Counted from the first letter of the stretch, positions 9,251 to 18,555 are shown. The stretch: DNA of 64,000 nt from Paenisporosarcina quisquiliarum (GCF_027563315.1 NZ_JAMKBJ010000013.1:1-64000), one strand, 5' to 3'. The notes: generated by a model not told the origin, from the letters alone. A program made the numbers and translations.

Positions 9251-9583
9251 ATGGCCACATATACTGAAATTACAACATTACCTGAATGGGAAAACGTTCT
9301 TCAAAAATCAAAAGAAAAACCAGTCTTATTGTTTAAACACAGTACTACTTGTCCTGTAAGTGCTGCTGCTTACCGTGAATTCACGTCATTTGAATCGGAT
9401 GTGGACGCTTATTTAGTAAAAGTCATTGAAAGTCGTCCAGTATCGAATGAAATCGAAAGTAACTTAGGCGTGCAGCATCAATCGCCACAGATTTTCATCT
9501 TGTCGAATGAAGAACCAATTTGGCATGCTTCCCATTGGAACATAACAGAGACGAAGATTGGTCAAGCTCTTCAAAGTATTTAA
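9251..9583 (+). CDS. ytxJ: YtxJ, bacillithiol-system redox protein
   Basis: 110 residues with a thioredoxin-like fold and active-site motif TTCPVSAAAYREF. The single Cys in TCPVS matches the TCPIS monothiol bacilliredoxin-like motif of YtxJ. It probably removes bacillithiol from S-bacillithiolated proteins in the cytoplasm. It is transcribed alone, with AAAGGATGATG-type SD and its own terminator. Confidence 0.85.
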   Translation: MATYTEITTLPEWENVLQKSKEKPVLLFKHSTTCPVSAAAYREFTSFESDVDAYLVKVIESRPVSNEIESNLGVQHQSPQIFILSNEEPIWHASHWNITETKIGQALQSI

Positions 9584-9598
9584 CTATAAAAGTGATGT

Positions 9599-9624
9599 AA
9601 CCCACTCTTTGGAGTGGGTTTTAT
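9599..9624 (+). terminator. Terminator of ytxJ
   Basis: AACCCACTC-TTTG-GAGTGGGTT followed by TTATT, 15 bases after the stop. Confidence 0.85.
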
Positions 9625-9730
9625 TATTTATTTAGTAAATTATTGAATATTCATGCTTTCCTCTTGTGTTTATAGTAATATTCTCTTATAGAGTAATAGC
9701 TGACAATAAAAACTGAGGATGTGCAATACA

Positions 9731-10546
9731 ATGGACGGTATTTTAAAAGTAGGTAAATATCTGGTGGATCATGCAGAAGAAATCGTGACATCAATGATTG
9801 GACCTGCACTTGAACGAGCGGAATTCGAAGTCACCGAAGAAATGATTCAGCAATCAATCAAACTAAATGTCGAATTTTTAAACATGTTGGTCAATTCATT
9901 TGAAGCTAGCAACGAAGTAGCGGCAGCTGAATTAATCAAATGGAGTAAAAAAAATGGCGAACAACAAGCAGCTATGCTAGCTCAATTATCGACAATGATT
10001 AAGCCGTATGCAGAAAATCGTTTGATGTATTTACAGAACATTACTCAAATTGCTATGGATCATGGTTTATCGACGGAAGATGTTTTGAAAATCAGCAATC
10101 GTATCAGTTATCTGCTAGATGTCAGTATGATTGAAACCATTTTTGCATATGAGGCTTACCGTGATGATCAACTAAAAGATCGCCAAAAAGAAATCAACGA
10201 ATTATCTGCACCAATCGTGCCGATACAACATGGTATCGCTGTTTTACCGTTAATCGGAGTAATTGACTACCCACGAGTTCAACATCTATTGAACAATGTT
10301 CTGCCATCTATTCCATCTTTGGATGTGGATCATTTAATTATCGATTTCTCGGGTATTTTGACGATTGATTCAGAAGTAGCACAACATATTTTCACGATTC
10401 ATAATGTATTGCAATTATTGGGGATTCATGTCATGTTCACAGGAATTCGACCGAATTTATCGATGGCAGTTGTACAAGCTGGTATTGATTTTACATCATT
10501 CAATACATATGGCAGCGTGAAGCAAGCAATTGAAAGCGTTAGATAA
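9731..10546 (+). CDS. RsbR-type stressosome protein (RsbRD-like N-terminus + STAS)
   Basis: 271 residues. The N-terminal ~155 are helical and globin-like (RsbR_N type). The C-terminal ~115 are a STAS domain: APIVPIQHGIAVLPLIGVIDY, then VDHLIIDFSGILTIDSEVAQHIF. The STAS phosphorylation site expected at D-(S/T) is the Thr/Ser in ILTIDSE. RsbR proteins build the stressosome that releases RsbT and activates SigB. It stands alone, without rsbS, rsbT or rsbU beside it, like the dispersed RsbR paralogs of Bacillus. The start is uncertain: GAGG sits directly before an ATG at 9719 and 12 bases before this one. Confidence 0.85.
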   Translation: MDGILKVGKYLVDHAEEIVTSMIGPALERAEFEVTEEMIQQSIKLNVEFLNMLVNSFEASNEVAAAELIKWSKKNGEQQAAMLAQLSTMIKPYAENRLMYLQNITQIAMDHGLSTEDVLKISNRISYLLDVSMIETIFAYEAYRDDQLKDRQKEINELSAPIVPIQHGIAVLPLIGVIDYPRVQHLLNNVLPSIPSLDVDHLIIDFSGILTIDSEVAQHIFTIHNVLQLLGIHVMFTGIRPNLSMAVVQAGIDFTSFNTYGSVKQAIESVR

Positions 10547-10563
10547 TGTAAGAGGTGAAAAAT

Positions 10564-11076
10564 ATGGTGAAATTGGTTCTGCCAACGATTGATTTAAAGC
10601 CTGCTTACATGTCTTTTTACGAGGAATGGAAAGCAAGTGGTGAGGCAATGATTCCTTGGGTAATTGGCAAAGATCCGTCTGATTTTGAAGGGATGGTACA
10701 GTCTTTACTCGAAGCTGAAAAAGGGATTGGTTTACCAGAAGGATGGGTACCTGATTCGACATATTGGTTAATCGACGAAGAATACCGCATTCTTGGCGTG
10801 GTCAATATTCGTCATAAATTAACTGAACACTTGATGAACGCTGGAGGACATATTGGCTATGGTATTCGTCCGTCAGAAAGACAAAAAGGTTTTGCAACTG
10901 AACTATTGAGACTGGCTTTAGAAAAAACAAGAGAGCTTGGAATCGATCGCGTCCTAGTTGTGTGTGATGCGATAAATGTCGGTTCAGAAAAAACCATTCA
11001 AAATAATGGTGGCATTGAAGACACGGACTTTGTTGAAGATGATGGAAATGTGATTAAACGTTATTGGATTGGCTAA
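10564..11076 (+). CDS. GNAT-family N-acetyltransferase
   Basis: 170 residues from the ATG at 10564 (AGAGGTG 6 bases upstream; a GTG at 10555 overlaps that site). GNAT core: ILGVVNIRHKLTEHLMNAGGHIGYGIRPSERQKGFATELLRLALEKTRELG, with the acetyl-CoA pyrophosphate loop RQKGFA. It resembles the YesJ/RimJ-like acetyltransferases of Bacillus. It follows the rsbR-type gene after 17 bases and may be co-transcribed. Substrate unknown. Confidence 0.85.
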   Translation: MVKLVLPTIDLKPAYMSFYEEWKASGEAMIPWVIGKDPSDFEGMVQSLLEAEKGIGLPEGWVPDSTYWLIDEEYRILGVVNIRHKLTEHLMNAGGHIGYGIRPSERQKGFATELLRLALEKTRELGIDRVLVVCDAINVGSEKTIQNNGGIEDTDFVEDDGNVIKRYWIG

Positions 11077-11170
11077 AACTTTCTCTAAAGGTCAACAATG
11101 TATATCTGATAGATTTTTACCGCTATTTGTGATAGCATTACACTCTAAAGAAGTGAGGACGTGACTGAAT

Positions 11171-11545
11171 ATGATTAAAATTGAAATGCCAAAACCAGAC
11201 CTAACAATTGTTCAACGTGAACAAGACCGATCAAACGAAGAGCCAGAGATTCCTTCAATTTATGGGTTCATCGACTTCCACCAGATTGCACGCGACAAAG
11301 GCGGCATCATCATGTTTTACAACAAAGAAGATGAGCTTCTGTTCGTAGGCAAAGCACGTAAAGTAAGACAACGTGTGAAAAAACATTTTGAAGATAATGT
11401 GTCACCACTTAAAGAGCACCGTGATGAAGTGGCGAAAATTAAGATTTTCTACGTTGACGATGCAATGGAACGTGAAATTTATGAGACTTACGCAATCAAC
11501 AAATTTGTTGCGAAGTACAATGTCGATAAAAAATTTACACATTAA
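11171..11545 (+). CDS. Small GIY-YIG (UvrC-like) nuclease-fold protein
   Basis: 124 residues. The segment KGGIIMFYNKEDELLFVGKARKVRQRVKKHF resembles the UvrC N-terminal GIY-YIG domain, where GIYLM and YVGKAKNLRKRV are the usual strings. The GIY part is GII and the YIG part is FVG. The Arg in the GKARKVRQR helix is kept, and Glu in AMEREIYETYAINKFVAKYN fits the metal-binding position. It lacks the rest of UvrC. A DNA-repair or processing role is inferred. Confidence 0.75.
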   Translation: MIKIEMPKPDLTIVQREQDRSNEEPEIPSIYGFIDFHQIARDKGGIIMFYNKEDELLFVGKARKVRQRVKKHFEDNVSPLKEHRDEVAKIKIFYVDDAMEREIYETYAINKFVAKYNVDKKFTH

Positions 11546-11551
11546 TTTATG

Positions 11552-11582
11552 AAAGCTGTCCTTTAGAGGATGGCTTTTTTAT
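11552..11582 (+). terminator. Terminator after GIY-YIG gene
   Basis: AAGCTGTCC-TTTA-GAGGATGGCTT (with G-U pairs) followed by T6, 7 bases after the stop. Confidence 0.75.
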
Positions 11583-11593
11583 ATTTTGATGTG

Positions 11594-11621
11594 CCATGAA
11601 CCCAGCGTTCATGGGGTTTTT
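11594..11621 (+). terminator. Second terminator-like hairpin
   Basis: Perfect 8-bp stem CCATGAAC / GTTCATGG with a 5-base loop, followed by GGTTTTT. It is a tandem back-up to the terminator just upstream. Confidence 0.7.
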
Positions 11622-11744
11622 AGTATATTCATTAGAAATGATGTGTGGTTATAGGTTTCAAATGGATTTTGATTACTCGCTTTTCTCTAACTCGTCATCT
11701 AGTGGTAGAGGATAGCATTGTTGTCTCATACTCGTAAAAAAGGC

Positions 11745-11833
11745 AAGGCAGGGACCGCCCACGAAGACTCCTGTGGGAATAGCTTGAGCTGAAGACCCCC
11801 GTAGGTGGCTGAAGCCAAGCCCACGGAAAAGGG
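11745..11833. repeat. GC-rich intergenic repeat of the Bacillales type
   Basis: A GC-rich block (GACTCCTGTGGGAATAGC ... GAGCTGAAGACCCCCGTAGG ... GCCCACGGAAAAGGG) in an otherwise AT-rich gap. Several nested inverted repeats are visible (CCCAC/GTGGG, GGCT/AGCC, CTGTGGG/CCCACGG). From memory it resembles a ~100-bp structured intergenic repeat common in Bacillaceae and Planococcaceae (CTCCTGTGGGAACAGC...GAAGACCCC). Its right edge abuts the 5' end of the AtpD-like fragment. The rest of 11622-11744 shows nothing I recognise. Confidence 0.5.
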
Positions 11834-11836
11834 ATA

Positions 11837-12592
11837 GTGGCTCGTCCTGGTATGGGGCAAGTAGTTATTCTGGCTGAGTTGATGCATCGTTTCAAAGAAA
11901 GCGACCTTACGACTGTCTTTTTACTACCAACTGGGAATCATCCTGAACTTGAAGGTACAACGGAGCTGGCTGACATTGTGACAACTACAATCGATGAAAC
12001 TTACTCCACTTTAACTTCCCAAAATGAAGAAGTGATTTTCATTACAGATAAGAGTTATATCGTTTCCGGTGAACTCCTGGAGTTACAAGAGAAATTGGTG
12101 GCAGAGCGTGTTCAAAACGTTACTACCATTCTTGTTGATTTGTCCGGTGAAGTGGTGGATGAAGACTTGCCTTATGGTCCGCTAGAAACGTTATGGCAAC
12201 TGGATGCCGATTTGGCGAGTCGCCACCAATACCCGGCGGTCCACCCGATCTACTCCACGTCTTCGATTTTGGAAGGAATTGATTTGGACCAACGTCATTT
12301 TAACTTGAGGCAGCGCGCACAAAAATTATTACGCCGCTATCGTGAGTTGCGTTCGGTGGTTGCTGTACATGGCATGGAGAAAATTCCTGCTGCGGAGTTG
12401 GAAACATATCAACGGGGAGAACGACTAGAAGCCTATTTCACTCAACCATTTTTTGTTGCAGAATCGGTAACAGGACAAAAAGGCCAATCAGTGGCATTGT
12501 CACAAACACTGCAAGACGTAGAGGCGATATTAGAAGGTAAGGTGGATCAGCTATCTGTAGATGAGTTGAAATACAGTGGAAGTATAATGTAA
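11837..12592 (+). pseudogene. F1 ATP synthase beta-like protein, N-terminally truncated, degenerate P-loop
   Basis: 251 residues that follow the C-terminal half of AtpD: LWQLDADLASRHQYPAVHP (AtpD: LDAxLSRxIYPAVDP), STSSILEG, LLRRYRELRSVVAVHGMEKI, YFTQPFFVAESVTGQKGQ and LQDVEAILEGK. The open frame starts where the P-loop would be, but the GGAGVGKT string reads ARPGMGQV, so the catalytic Lys is lost. The Walker B region is NEEVIFITDKSY. The N-terminal barrel (about 140 residues) is absent: an in-frame stop at 11810 and a GC-rich repeat lie immediately upstream. The GTG start has only a weak SD. Either a remnant of a second atpD-like gene or a non-catalytic paralog; the reading frame is intact to a proper terminator. 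Confidence 0.6.
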
Positions 12593-12597
12593 TGCTT

Positions 12598-12627
12598 AAA
12601 GAGTGGGAATGTCCCACTCTTTTTTTA
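12598..12627 (+). terminator. Terminator of AtpD-like gene
   Basis: AAAGAGTGGGA-ATG-TCCCACTCTTT followed by further T residues, directly after the stop. Confidence 0.88.
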
Positions 12628-12717
12628 TGTGTCTAAAATAAAGGGAATGGACGCATAAGTATCGAAATAGTATATAGTTAGAATAATTAAATTATTAACT
12701 AAAGGGGAGAAACTCAG

Positions 12718-13167
12718 ATGACGTTCAAAGTTCAACGAATAGAAGATTTGAAGAAAGTAGACGTATCGCAGTTGGTAACGGAAAGTGAAGAAGAAGGTTA
12801 CCGTTTCTTGACTCGTTTAGTGAATGATTTTGAAGATGGATCGAACACATTCAGTAAAGACGGTGAAGCGCTTTTCGGAGTGTGGGAAGGACCAGAGAAG
12901 TTAGTTGCAATAGGCGGCATCAATCAAAATCCGTATACTGAAAATAAAGATGAAGCTCGCTTAAGGAGATTTTATACGCTTGGAGATGCTCGACGCCAAG
13001 GGGTAGGCTCCCAACTGTTGCAGGAGCTTGTGAACCATGCAAAAGGTAATTTCTCAAGAATCACATGTCGTACTGAATCCGCAAAAGCAGATGCTTTCTA
13101 CCGGGCAAACGGATTTGAAGAGACACATGATACACCTGATACTACACATGTTCTGAAGCTTGTTTAA
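12718..13167 (+). CDS. GNAT-family N-acetyltransferase
   Basis: 149 residues. GNAT motif A is LRRFYTLGDARRQGVGSQLLQELVNHA (acetyl-CoA loop RRQGVG), followed by TESAKADAFYRANGFEE as motif B. Single gene with AAAGGGGAG before the ATG and a bidirectional terminator after it. Substrate unknown. Confidence 0.85.
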   Translation: MTFKVQRIEDLKKVDVSQLVTESEEEGYRFLTRLVNDFEDGSNTFSKDGEALFGVWEGPEKLVAIGGINQNPYTENKDEARLRRFYTLGDARRQGVGSQLLQELVNHAKGNFSRITCRTESAKADAFYRANGFEETHDTPDTTHVLKLV

Positions 13168-13200
13168 CGAGTTCGGGACTGACAATTATTAATGCTAAAG

Positions 13201-13246
13201 AACCTTTAAGAGGAAAAGATCGACCTGACCTCTTAAAGGTTTTTTA
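13201..13246. terminator. Bidirectional terminator
   Basis: 13-bp perfect stem AACCTTTAAGAGG / CCTCTTAAAGGTT with T-rich sequence on both outer sides. It serves the convergent genes at 12718 (+) and 13244 (-). Confidence 0.85.
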
Positions 13247-13849
13247 TTCAACGATTTTAAATGTTTCCAACATGTGGTGCAGTCTTGCGCCATGTCCTTC
13301 TGCTGCTTCGAGGAAGTAGAACTGCGTGATGACAAAACTTCCTTCTTTTCCATTACTGATGACATAGGCATTAACGATTTTACTGTCGGCTTTATTTCCG
13401 GCTGCACCATGTATTTGATATCCTTTTATCGGATTCGTTATTTCTGCAACTTCTAGTTTGGTGAATTCCTTATGAAGTTGGGCTTCAATTATTTCGACTA
13501 AATCTAGTGGTTTTTCATTGGGAAACTGTTCGATTTCCATTGTCACTTCTGGATAATTTTCAGGTGCGGGGTGAAGAGGGGTAATAACATCTGATTTTTC
13601 ACCGTGAGTCAGCATGTAACGTTCTTCATCTACATACATCACATATTCAGAACGGTGCCCTTCGTTTAACTTCATCTGTATCTCTTCGTCCATTCCTTCA
13701 ATGCTTTGTTTAACCACTTTCTCAGGTGAAAAGATATCTTTCATTTCTTTTTTAATAGCGATGCCAGTGTCTGTCGGTGAGTTGTACACAAACAAAGATA
13801 AGACTGTAATCGTAGTGATGATCAGAATTGAAATATCCCTTTCTTTCAA
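13244..13849 (-). CDS. Hypothetical membrane-anchored protein
   Basis: 201 residues from a TTG start at 13849, supported by AAAGGAGT 9 bases upstream. One N-terminal membrane segment (ISILIITTITVLSLFVYNS) is followed by a ~175-residue mixed-charge domain predicted to be outside the cell. The domain contains ITNPIKGYQIHGAAGN and FVITQFYFLEAAEGHGARLHHMLETFK, which looks like a PsbP-like or lipoprotein-like beta fold, but I do not recognise the family. No function assigned. Confidence 0.65.
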   Translation of the reverse strand: MKERDISILIITTITVLSLFVYNSPTDTGIAIKKEMKDIFSPEKVVKQSIEGMDEEIQMKLNEGHRSEYVMYVDEERYMLTHGEKSDVITPLHPAPENYPEVTMEIEQFPNEKPLDLVEIIEAQLHKEFTKLEVAEITNPIKGYQIHGAAGNKADSKIVNAYVISNGKEGSFVITQFYFLEAAEGHGARLHHMLETFKIVE

Positions 13850-13916
13850 TTTCTGTGCAACTCCTTTAATGGTTTTCTTGGTTAGCGTGAACTAATGAGT
13901 AGACAAAAAGAAAGAA

Positions 13917-13958
13917 AACTAGAATCAGACGACTACAGTCTCATGATTCTAGTTTTTT
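13917..13958. terminator. Bidirectional terminator-like hairpin
   Basis: Perfect 11-bp stem AACTAGAATCA / TGATTCTAGTT with a 16-base loop. T-rich tracts lie on both strands. It ends the membrane-protein gene at 13949. Confidence 0.8.
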
Positions 13959-14248
13959 TGTTGTTTAATTTTGAAATATATGCGGATAAGAGCAAGAAGA
14001 ACTAACATACCTGAACAAACCCAAACAAAAAGCATGGAGAGTCCGAGACCAATATTAGCGCCAATCGTTGGATGAACTTCTTCATCAAAAAGGGAATAAA
14101 TGAATGGTGCGCTAATGCCTATAAACAAAGCGATGGCGATTAGCCACCTTTTCGGAGACATCAGAGTGCTGGAAAAGAGTATCGTACCTAGGGTAAGAGG
14201 GATTAAAGTTTGCAACAATTGAATCATGATATGAAGGGGATCTGTCAT
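13949..14248 (-). CDS. Small three-helix membrane protein, unknown
   Basis: 99 residues from the ATG at 14248, which has AAGGAGTG about 7 bases upstream; an earlier ATG at 14269 lies inside that SD region. Three hydrophobic segments: HIMIQLLQTLIPLTLGTILFS, LIAIALFIGISAPFIYSLF and ANIGLGLSMLFVWVCSGMLVLLALI, ending in a basic tail. Not recognised; monocistronic. Confidence 0.65.
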   Translation of the reverse strand: MTDPLHIMIQLLQTLIPLTLGTILFSSTLMSPKRWLIAIALFIGISAPFIYSLFDEEVHPTIGANIGLGLSMLFVWVCSGMLVLLALIRIYFKIKQQKN

Positions 14249-14360
14249 TATGAAATACACTCCTTCCATTTACTCATTTTAAGTCTGCCAGGGCATGTAG
14301 TAATTTATGAAACTCATAACAAATTTAGAAGTAGGTTTTAAATCTATTTAATATAAAACA

Positions 14361-14390
14361 AAAAAGGAGATGCTATAGAAGCATCTCCTT
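14361..14390 (-). terminator. Terminator of the aminotransferase/transporter operon
   Basis: AAGGAGATGC / GCATCTCCTT stem with 7-base loop. On the minus strand it is followed by TTTTTTG, 11 bases after the YjiH-type stop. Confidence 0.88.
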
Positions 14391-14400
14391 GGGAAACTAA

Positions 14401-15768
14401 TTAAAAGACAAATAAATGAGCAAAAATCACGATAACCGGTAAAGTAATGATTGTACGTAATACAAAAATTAAGACAAGTTCCAGGAAGTTAACTGGGATA
14501 TTAGAGCGTAAAATTAAGATGCCGATTTCAGACATGTAGATTAATTGAGTTAAAGATACGCCAGCTAGAACAAATTTTGTTAATTCACTTTCGATGCCGC
14601 TACCTAAAACTGCCGGCAAGAACATATCAGCAAATCCAACCAAAATAGTTGGGGCAGCTTCAGCAGCTTCTGGCAAGCCCATTAATGTGAGCACAGGAAT
14701 TAATGGGTATGAAATGATTTTGAAAATAGGTGTATATTCGGCAATAACAAGTGCTAAGGTTCCAAGTGCCATAACAAGAGGAATTAATCCCAACCATATG
14801 TCGAGAACGGTTTCTGCCCCTGTTTTAGCAAGTTGTTTTGCACTGCCAGCTTCACTAGCTTTTCGACGAGCTTCTTTAAAGCCCCACTTTACTAAAGACA
14901 CACCTTCAGGAATATTGTCATCAATCTGTTTACCGACTGGCTCGTAGTATGTATCAGGTTTACGAGACAATGGCGGGATGCGGGGCATGATAATTGCTGC
15001 CACAACGCAAGCCAGTGATACGGCGATATAGAAAGGTAAGAAGAGGTGGCCGATTCCAACCACGTTCGCCACTACGAGACTGAAAGCAACAGAAGCGATC
15101 GAGAATGTTGTCGCAATTACTGCAGCTTCACGTTTAGTGTAGTACCCTTCATCATATTGTTTCATTGTTACCAAAACACCAACTGGTGCAGCACCCATCC
15201 AAGAAGCCATACAGTCAATCGATGAACGGCCAGGTAATGTAAATACAGGACGCATAATCTTATTGACCAAAGCACCCACAAACTCCATCAAACCGAACTC
15301 TACTAACAAAGGTAATAGAATACCAGCGAACAAAAACCAAGTTAATAAAACGGGTGCCAAATCGTATAACACGACGCCACCTGTATTACGAGAAGAGATT
15401 GCTTCAGGGCCAATTTCAAAGTAAGCCATAATCCCGACAGCAAATCCAAAAATACGGACAATCAGACCAAATGGACCCGTAATGAAAATCGAGCGCATAA
15501 ATGGTGAATTTTGAACAAAAGCAGGTTTTAAAGCAGTTGCGGTTATAGTAGCGACTGCTGAAAATCCGAGTAATAGTAAAATAAATGCAGGAAGCCATTC
15601 ACCGAATGCAGTTTGTAAATATGAAGCTAATATACCTACACCAATCGTTACTTGACCATCATACTTAACAGGAACTAAAAATAATAAAGCTCCAATAAGC
15701 GATGGAATGATGAACTTCCATGTTGCTGACGATGAAATCGTTGTTTCCCCTTTGTAAATCGTTGTCAC
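14401..15768 (-). CDS. YjiH-family transporter (nucleoside-recognition Gate domains)
   Basis: 455 residues with about 11 hydrophobic segments and Gate-domain signatures (LVEFGLMEFVGALVNKIMRPVFTLPGRSSIDCMASWMGAAPVGVLVT; TILVGFADMFLPAVLGSG). The YjiH family is predicted to import small organic solutes but has no firm substrate. It follows an omega-type aminotransferase by 14 bases and shares its operon with an AAA+ regulator, so it most likely imports the amine or amino acid that the enzyme consumes. Confidence 0.8.
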   Translation of the reverse strand: MTTIYKGETTISSSATWKFIIPSLIGALLFLVPVKYDGQVTIGVGILASYLQTAFGEWLPAFILLLLGFSAVATITATALKPAFVQNSPFMRSIFITGPFGLIVRIFGFAVGIMAYFEIGPEAISSRNTGGVVLYDLAPVLLTWFLFAGILLPLLVEFGLMEFVGALVNKIMRPVFTLPGRSSIDCMASWMGAAPVGVLVTMKQYDEGYYTKREAAVIATTFSIASVAFSLVVANVVGIGHLFLPFYIAVSLACVVAAIIMPRIPPLSRKPDTYYEPVGKQIDDNIPEGVSLVKWGFKEARRKASEAGSAKQLAKTGAETVLDIWLGLIPLVMALGTLALVIAEYTPIFKIISYPLIPVLTLMGLPEAAEAAPTILVGFADMFLPAVLGSGIESELTKFVLAGVSLTQLIYMSEIGILILRSNIPVNFLELVLIFVLRTIITLPVIVIFAHLFVF

Positions 15769-15782
15769 GTGATTTCCCCCTT

Positions 15783-17096
15783 TTAGTTTGTGTAAGCAGT
15801 TAATGCTTGATCTAAAACTTCAATCCCTGTGTCGATTTGTTCTTTTGATACGGTTAATGGGGGAATCATCCGAATGACTTCTCCCGAATTTCCGCACAGA
15901 TAAAATAGAACACCCCTTTCTAAACATCCATCCAATACGTTCATGACAGCTTTGCCATTTGGTTTCCCGGTTTCAGGAACCTGAAGTTCAATGCCAATCA
16001 TTAAACCGACACCGCGCACATTTTTTATGACATCATGTTTCATTTTTAACTTTTCGAGTTGCTCAAGAGCATATGCGCCCATCGTTGCAGCATTTTCAAG
16101 TAACCTTTCTTCTTTCAATACCTCTAGTGATGCAAGTGCGGCAGAGCAAGCGATAGGATTTCCACCAAACGTTGTACCGTGTGTGCCGAGTGGCCATTTT
16201 GCCATTAATTCTTTGGATGCAACAGTAGCACTCAGAGGAAGACCTGCAGCAATTCCTTTTGCGATTGCCATAATATCTGGCGTGACTCCGAATGTTTGTG
16301 CAGCAAACCAATTGCCAGTTCGACCAAAGCCTGTTTGAACTTCATCAAAAATTAGTAAAATACCATGACGGTTACAAATCTCGCGAATTTTTGCCAGCCA
16401 TTCCGGCGGGGGAATAATATAACCCCCTTCACCTAGAACAGGTTCCAAGATTATGCATGCCACTTCCTCAGGTGTTACTTGATGATTGAATAATTTTTCA
16501 ACATCCCGTTCCAGTTTTTCAGGGAAATAAATTTCTGGAACTGCACCTTCAGGTAATTCATCTGGATGTGCATAAGGCAACTGATAAGTTAACCAAGAGG
16601 GTTGTAAAAACTTACGATATTTACTTTTGGAAGTTGTCACACTTAACGCCCCAATTGACCGTCCGTGGAAACATCCGGTAAACGACACGACATATGGGCG
16701 TTGGGTCGCGTATTTTGCTAATTTAATAGCGCCTTCAATCGCTTCAGTGCCGCTATTTGCGAAAAAGAAGTTATCCAATTTAGGTGGCAAGATTTGTTGC
16801 AACTCGTAGGCCAGTTTCAAAATAGATTCATAGATGATGACGCCAGAAGGGCCATGAATCAATGTGTCTGCACTGTCTTTAATGGCTTGAACAACTTTCG
16901 GATGACGATGTCCTACATTTTCGACAGCAATTCCGGATGTGAAATCCAGATATTTTTTCCCGTCCACTCCGTAGTAATAACAGCCTTCTGCCTTAACGAC
17001 AGGTAAATTTGGGTGGTCTTTCGCCATGCTTGGTGCAAGCAAGTTTGCGATTGATCCGACTAGATGTTGCCAATCTTGTTGTTGAGCAGTTGTCAT
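15783..17096 (-). CDS. Class III PLP-dependent aminotransferase (GABA-aminotransferase-like)
   Basis: 437 residues, normal family length. Visible motifs: [35 protein letters not shown] (PLP phosphate), [33 protein letters not shown] (Asp binding the pyridine N) and [14 protein letters not shown] (Schiff-base Lys). The family includes 4-aminobutyrate, ornithine and beta-amino-acid transaminases; substrate choice cannot be read. The ATG overlaps the stop of the upstream regulator gene (ATGA), so it is translationally coupled to its own regulator. Confidence 0.88.
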   Translation of the reverse strand: MTTAQQQDWQHLVGSIANLLAPSMAKDHPNLPVVKAEGCYYYGVDGKKYLDFTSGIAVENVGHRHPKVVQAIKDSADTLIHGPSGVIIYESILKLAYELQQILPPKLDNFFFANSGTEAIEGAIKLAKYATQRPYVVSFTGCFHGRSIGALSVTTSKSKYRKFLQPSWLTYQLPYAHPDELPEGAVPEIYFPEKLERDVEKLFNHQVTPEEVACIILEPVLGEGGYIIPPPEWLAKIREICNRHGILLIFDEVQTGFGRTGNWFAAQTFGVTPDIMAIAKGIAAGLPLSATVASKELMAKWPLGTHGTTFGGNPIACSAALASLEVLKEERLLENAATMGAYALEQLEKLKMKHDVIKNVRGVGLMIGIELQVPETGKPNGKAVMNVLDGCLERGVLFYLCGNSGEVIRMIPPLTVSKEQIDTGIEVLDQALTAYTN

Positions 17097-18433
17097 TCGA
17101 TGTCATCTCCTAGAGGTGAATTCACATATTTTTTTAACTTCCGAACAACGGAAGGTTGGCTGATTCCAAGTACTTGTGCCATTTCCGTTGTTGTTTTATA
17201 GCGTCTTTGTGCATTTAATAAAACCTTCTTTTCGACAAATTCCAAGATATGAGGGAGGGTTTGTCCCTCAATTTCAATACCGATTTGTTCGTCTTCAGTC
17301 GGCTGGTATTGAATAGGTAAATCTTGCAGTGTAATGATGTCTGTCTCACATTCAATGAAGCTGCGTTCCAGTACATTTTGCAGTTCCCGGAAATTGCCGG
17401 TCCATTCGAGTTGAAGGAGATGTAAATGAAGATCTACTGCCAGTTTCTTTTCTTCTTTATATTTAGCGATTAAACTCATTAATGTCCGAGATACGGCTTG
17501 TTCTAAATCTTCCGGTCTCTCTCTCAAAGGTTTTAATTGAATAGATGCGAGATGTAAAAAGTAGAAAAAATCTTCACGGAAAGAACCTGATTTAACGAGT
17601 TCCTCAAGCGAGGTTTCGCTTATAGCGATAATTCTGATTGAGTCGTTTTTTTGTAGATACTTTAAAAGCATGCACTGGGAAGCAAGTGAAATTTGGTCAA
17701 TTTCATTCAATACAAGCGTACCTTCTGAAGCTAGTGAGAAATAGCCAGGTGGCTTTCCTTCACCTTGACCAGTGAAAGCGATTTCAAATACAGCGTCAGG
17801 AATTGTGCTGCAATTTACTTCAATAAAAGGCCCTTCACTGCGACTGCTTTGACTGTGAATAAATTTCGCCAATGTAGATTTGCCAACCCCGCGTTCGCCT
17901 TGAATGACAATCGGCGCATCAATACGAGCCATTTTGAGGGCAGTTTTCACAGCGCGAGCAGAAGATTGACTTTCCATAATGGAGCCGTCGATCTGAATAT
18001 GCTGGTTTCTTAAATGAGCAAGTTCTTCTTTGACCTTGGACATTTCAGTCTCTAAATCTTGTAAATACTCTTTCATGACAATCAGCTCTGACAGTTCGTA
18101 TGAATAACTAATGACGAACTCGACTTCACGTTCTTCATTGAAAAGGGGAATGCCGGTAATCAATACTTTTCGACCTGATGGCGTCGTTTGGACCGTCACA
18201 ATTTTCTTCTTTTTTTCCACAACTTCCGGAGTAATCGCGGGTGAAAAAATCCCTTGTGCCTCCAAATCGAAAACGGACTTTCCTAAAAGGTCACTAGGCG
18301 TAAGACCATAGTGTTCTCCACTAATTTGGGTAACTTTAATGATTTTCCCTTCCCGAGTCGTGATGATAATATCTTCATCGTGCGTATCCATTATTTCTTC
18401 ATCGGTATTGGGAAGTAATAACATTGTATTCAT
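17093..18433 (-). CDS. PAS/AAA+ transcriptional regulator with altered sigma-54 loop (TyrR-like)
   Basis: 446 residues: PAS domain (~15-125, [26 protein letters not shown]), short coiled coil (~128-150), AAA+ domain (~155-375) and Fis-type HTH at the end ([23 protein letters not shown]). Walker A is GERGVGKST. Two key features of sigma-54 activators are changed. The GAFTGA loop reads IAFTGQ and the segment before it is about 8-9 residues short ([12 protein letters not shown]). Walker B reads GTLVLNEID, with Asn for Asp. It may therefore act with the housekeeping sigma factor, as TyrR does. First gene of its operon, SD AAGGAGC. Confidence 0.8.
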   Translation of the reverse strand: MNTMLLLPNTDEEIMDTHDEDIIITTREGKIIKVTQISGEHYGLTPSDLLGKSVFDLEAQGIFSPAITPEVVEKKKKIVTVQTTPSGRKVLITGIPLFNEEREVEFVISYSYELSELIVMKEYLQDLETEMSKVKEELAHLRNQHIQIDGSIMESQSSARAVKTALKMARIDAPIVIQGERGVGKSTLAKFIHSQSSRSEGPFIEVNCSTIPDAVFEIAFTGQGEGKPPGYFSLASEGTLVLNEIDQISLASQCMLLKYLQKNDSIRIIAISETSLEELVKSGSFREDFFYFLHLASIQLKPLRERPEDLEQAVSRTLMSLIAKYKEEKKLAVDLHLHLLQLEWTGNFRELQNVLERSFIECETDIITLQDLPIQYQPTEDEQIGIEIEGQTLPHILEFVEKKVLLNAQRRYKTTTEMAQVLGISQPSVVRKLKKYVNSPLGDDIE

Positions 18434-18454
18434 GAAGTGCTCCTTTATTCATTC

Positions 18455-18472
18455 TTGTATAAGACTATACAA
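18455..18472 (-). promoter_or_regulatory. Palindromic operator over the regulator promoter
   Basis: Perfect inverted repeat TTGTATA-AGAC-TATACAA, ending 22 bases upstream of the regulator start. On the minus strand a plausible promoter, TTGTAA-N18-TATAGT, has its -10 inside the palindrome, so binding would block transcription. I saw no sigma-54 (-24/-12) promoter in the 122-base gap. Confidence 0.5.
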
Positions 18473-18555
18473 TATTGAATAATCTAATTACAAGTACAAT
18501 TTTAATTATTCTAACAATTTATTTCTATTAATTATGGACAACAAAAAAACGACTT

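Noticed and set aside
18434-18555. Sigma-54 promoter for the AAA+ regulator operon
   Set aside because: No TGGCAC-N5-TTGCW pattern on the minus strand; a SigA-like promoter with a palindrome fits better.
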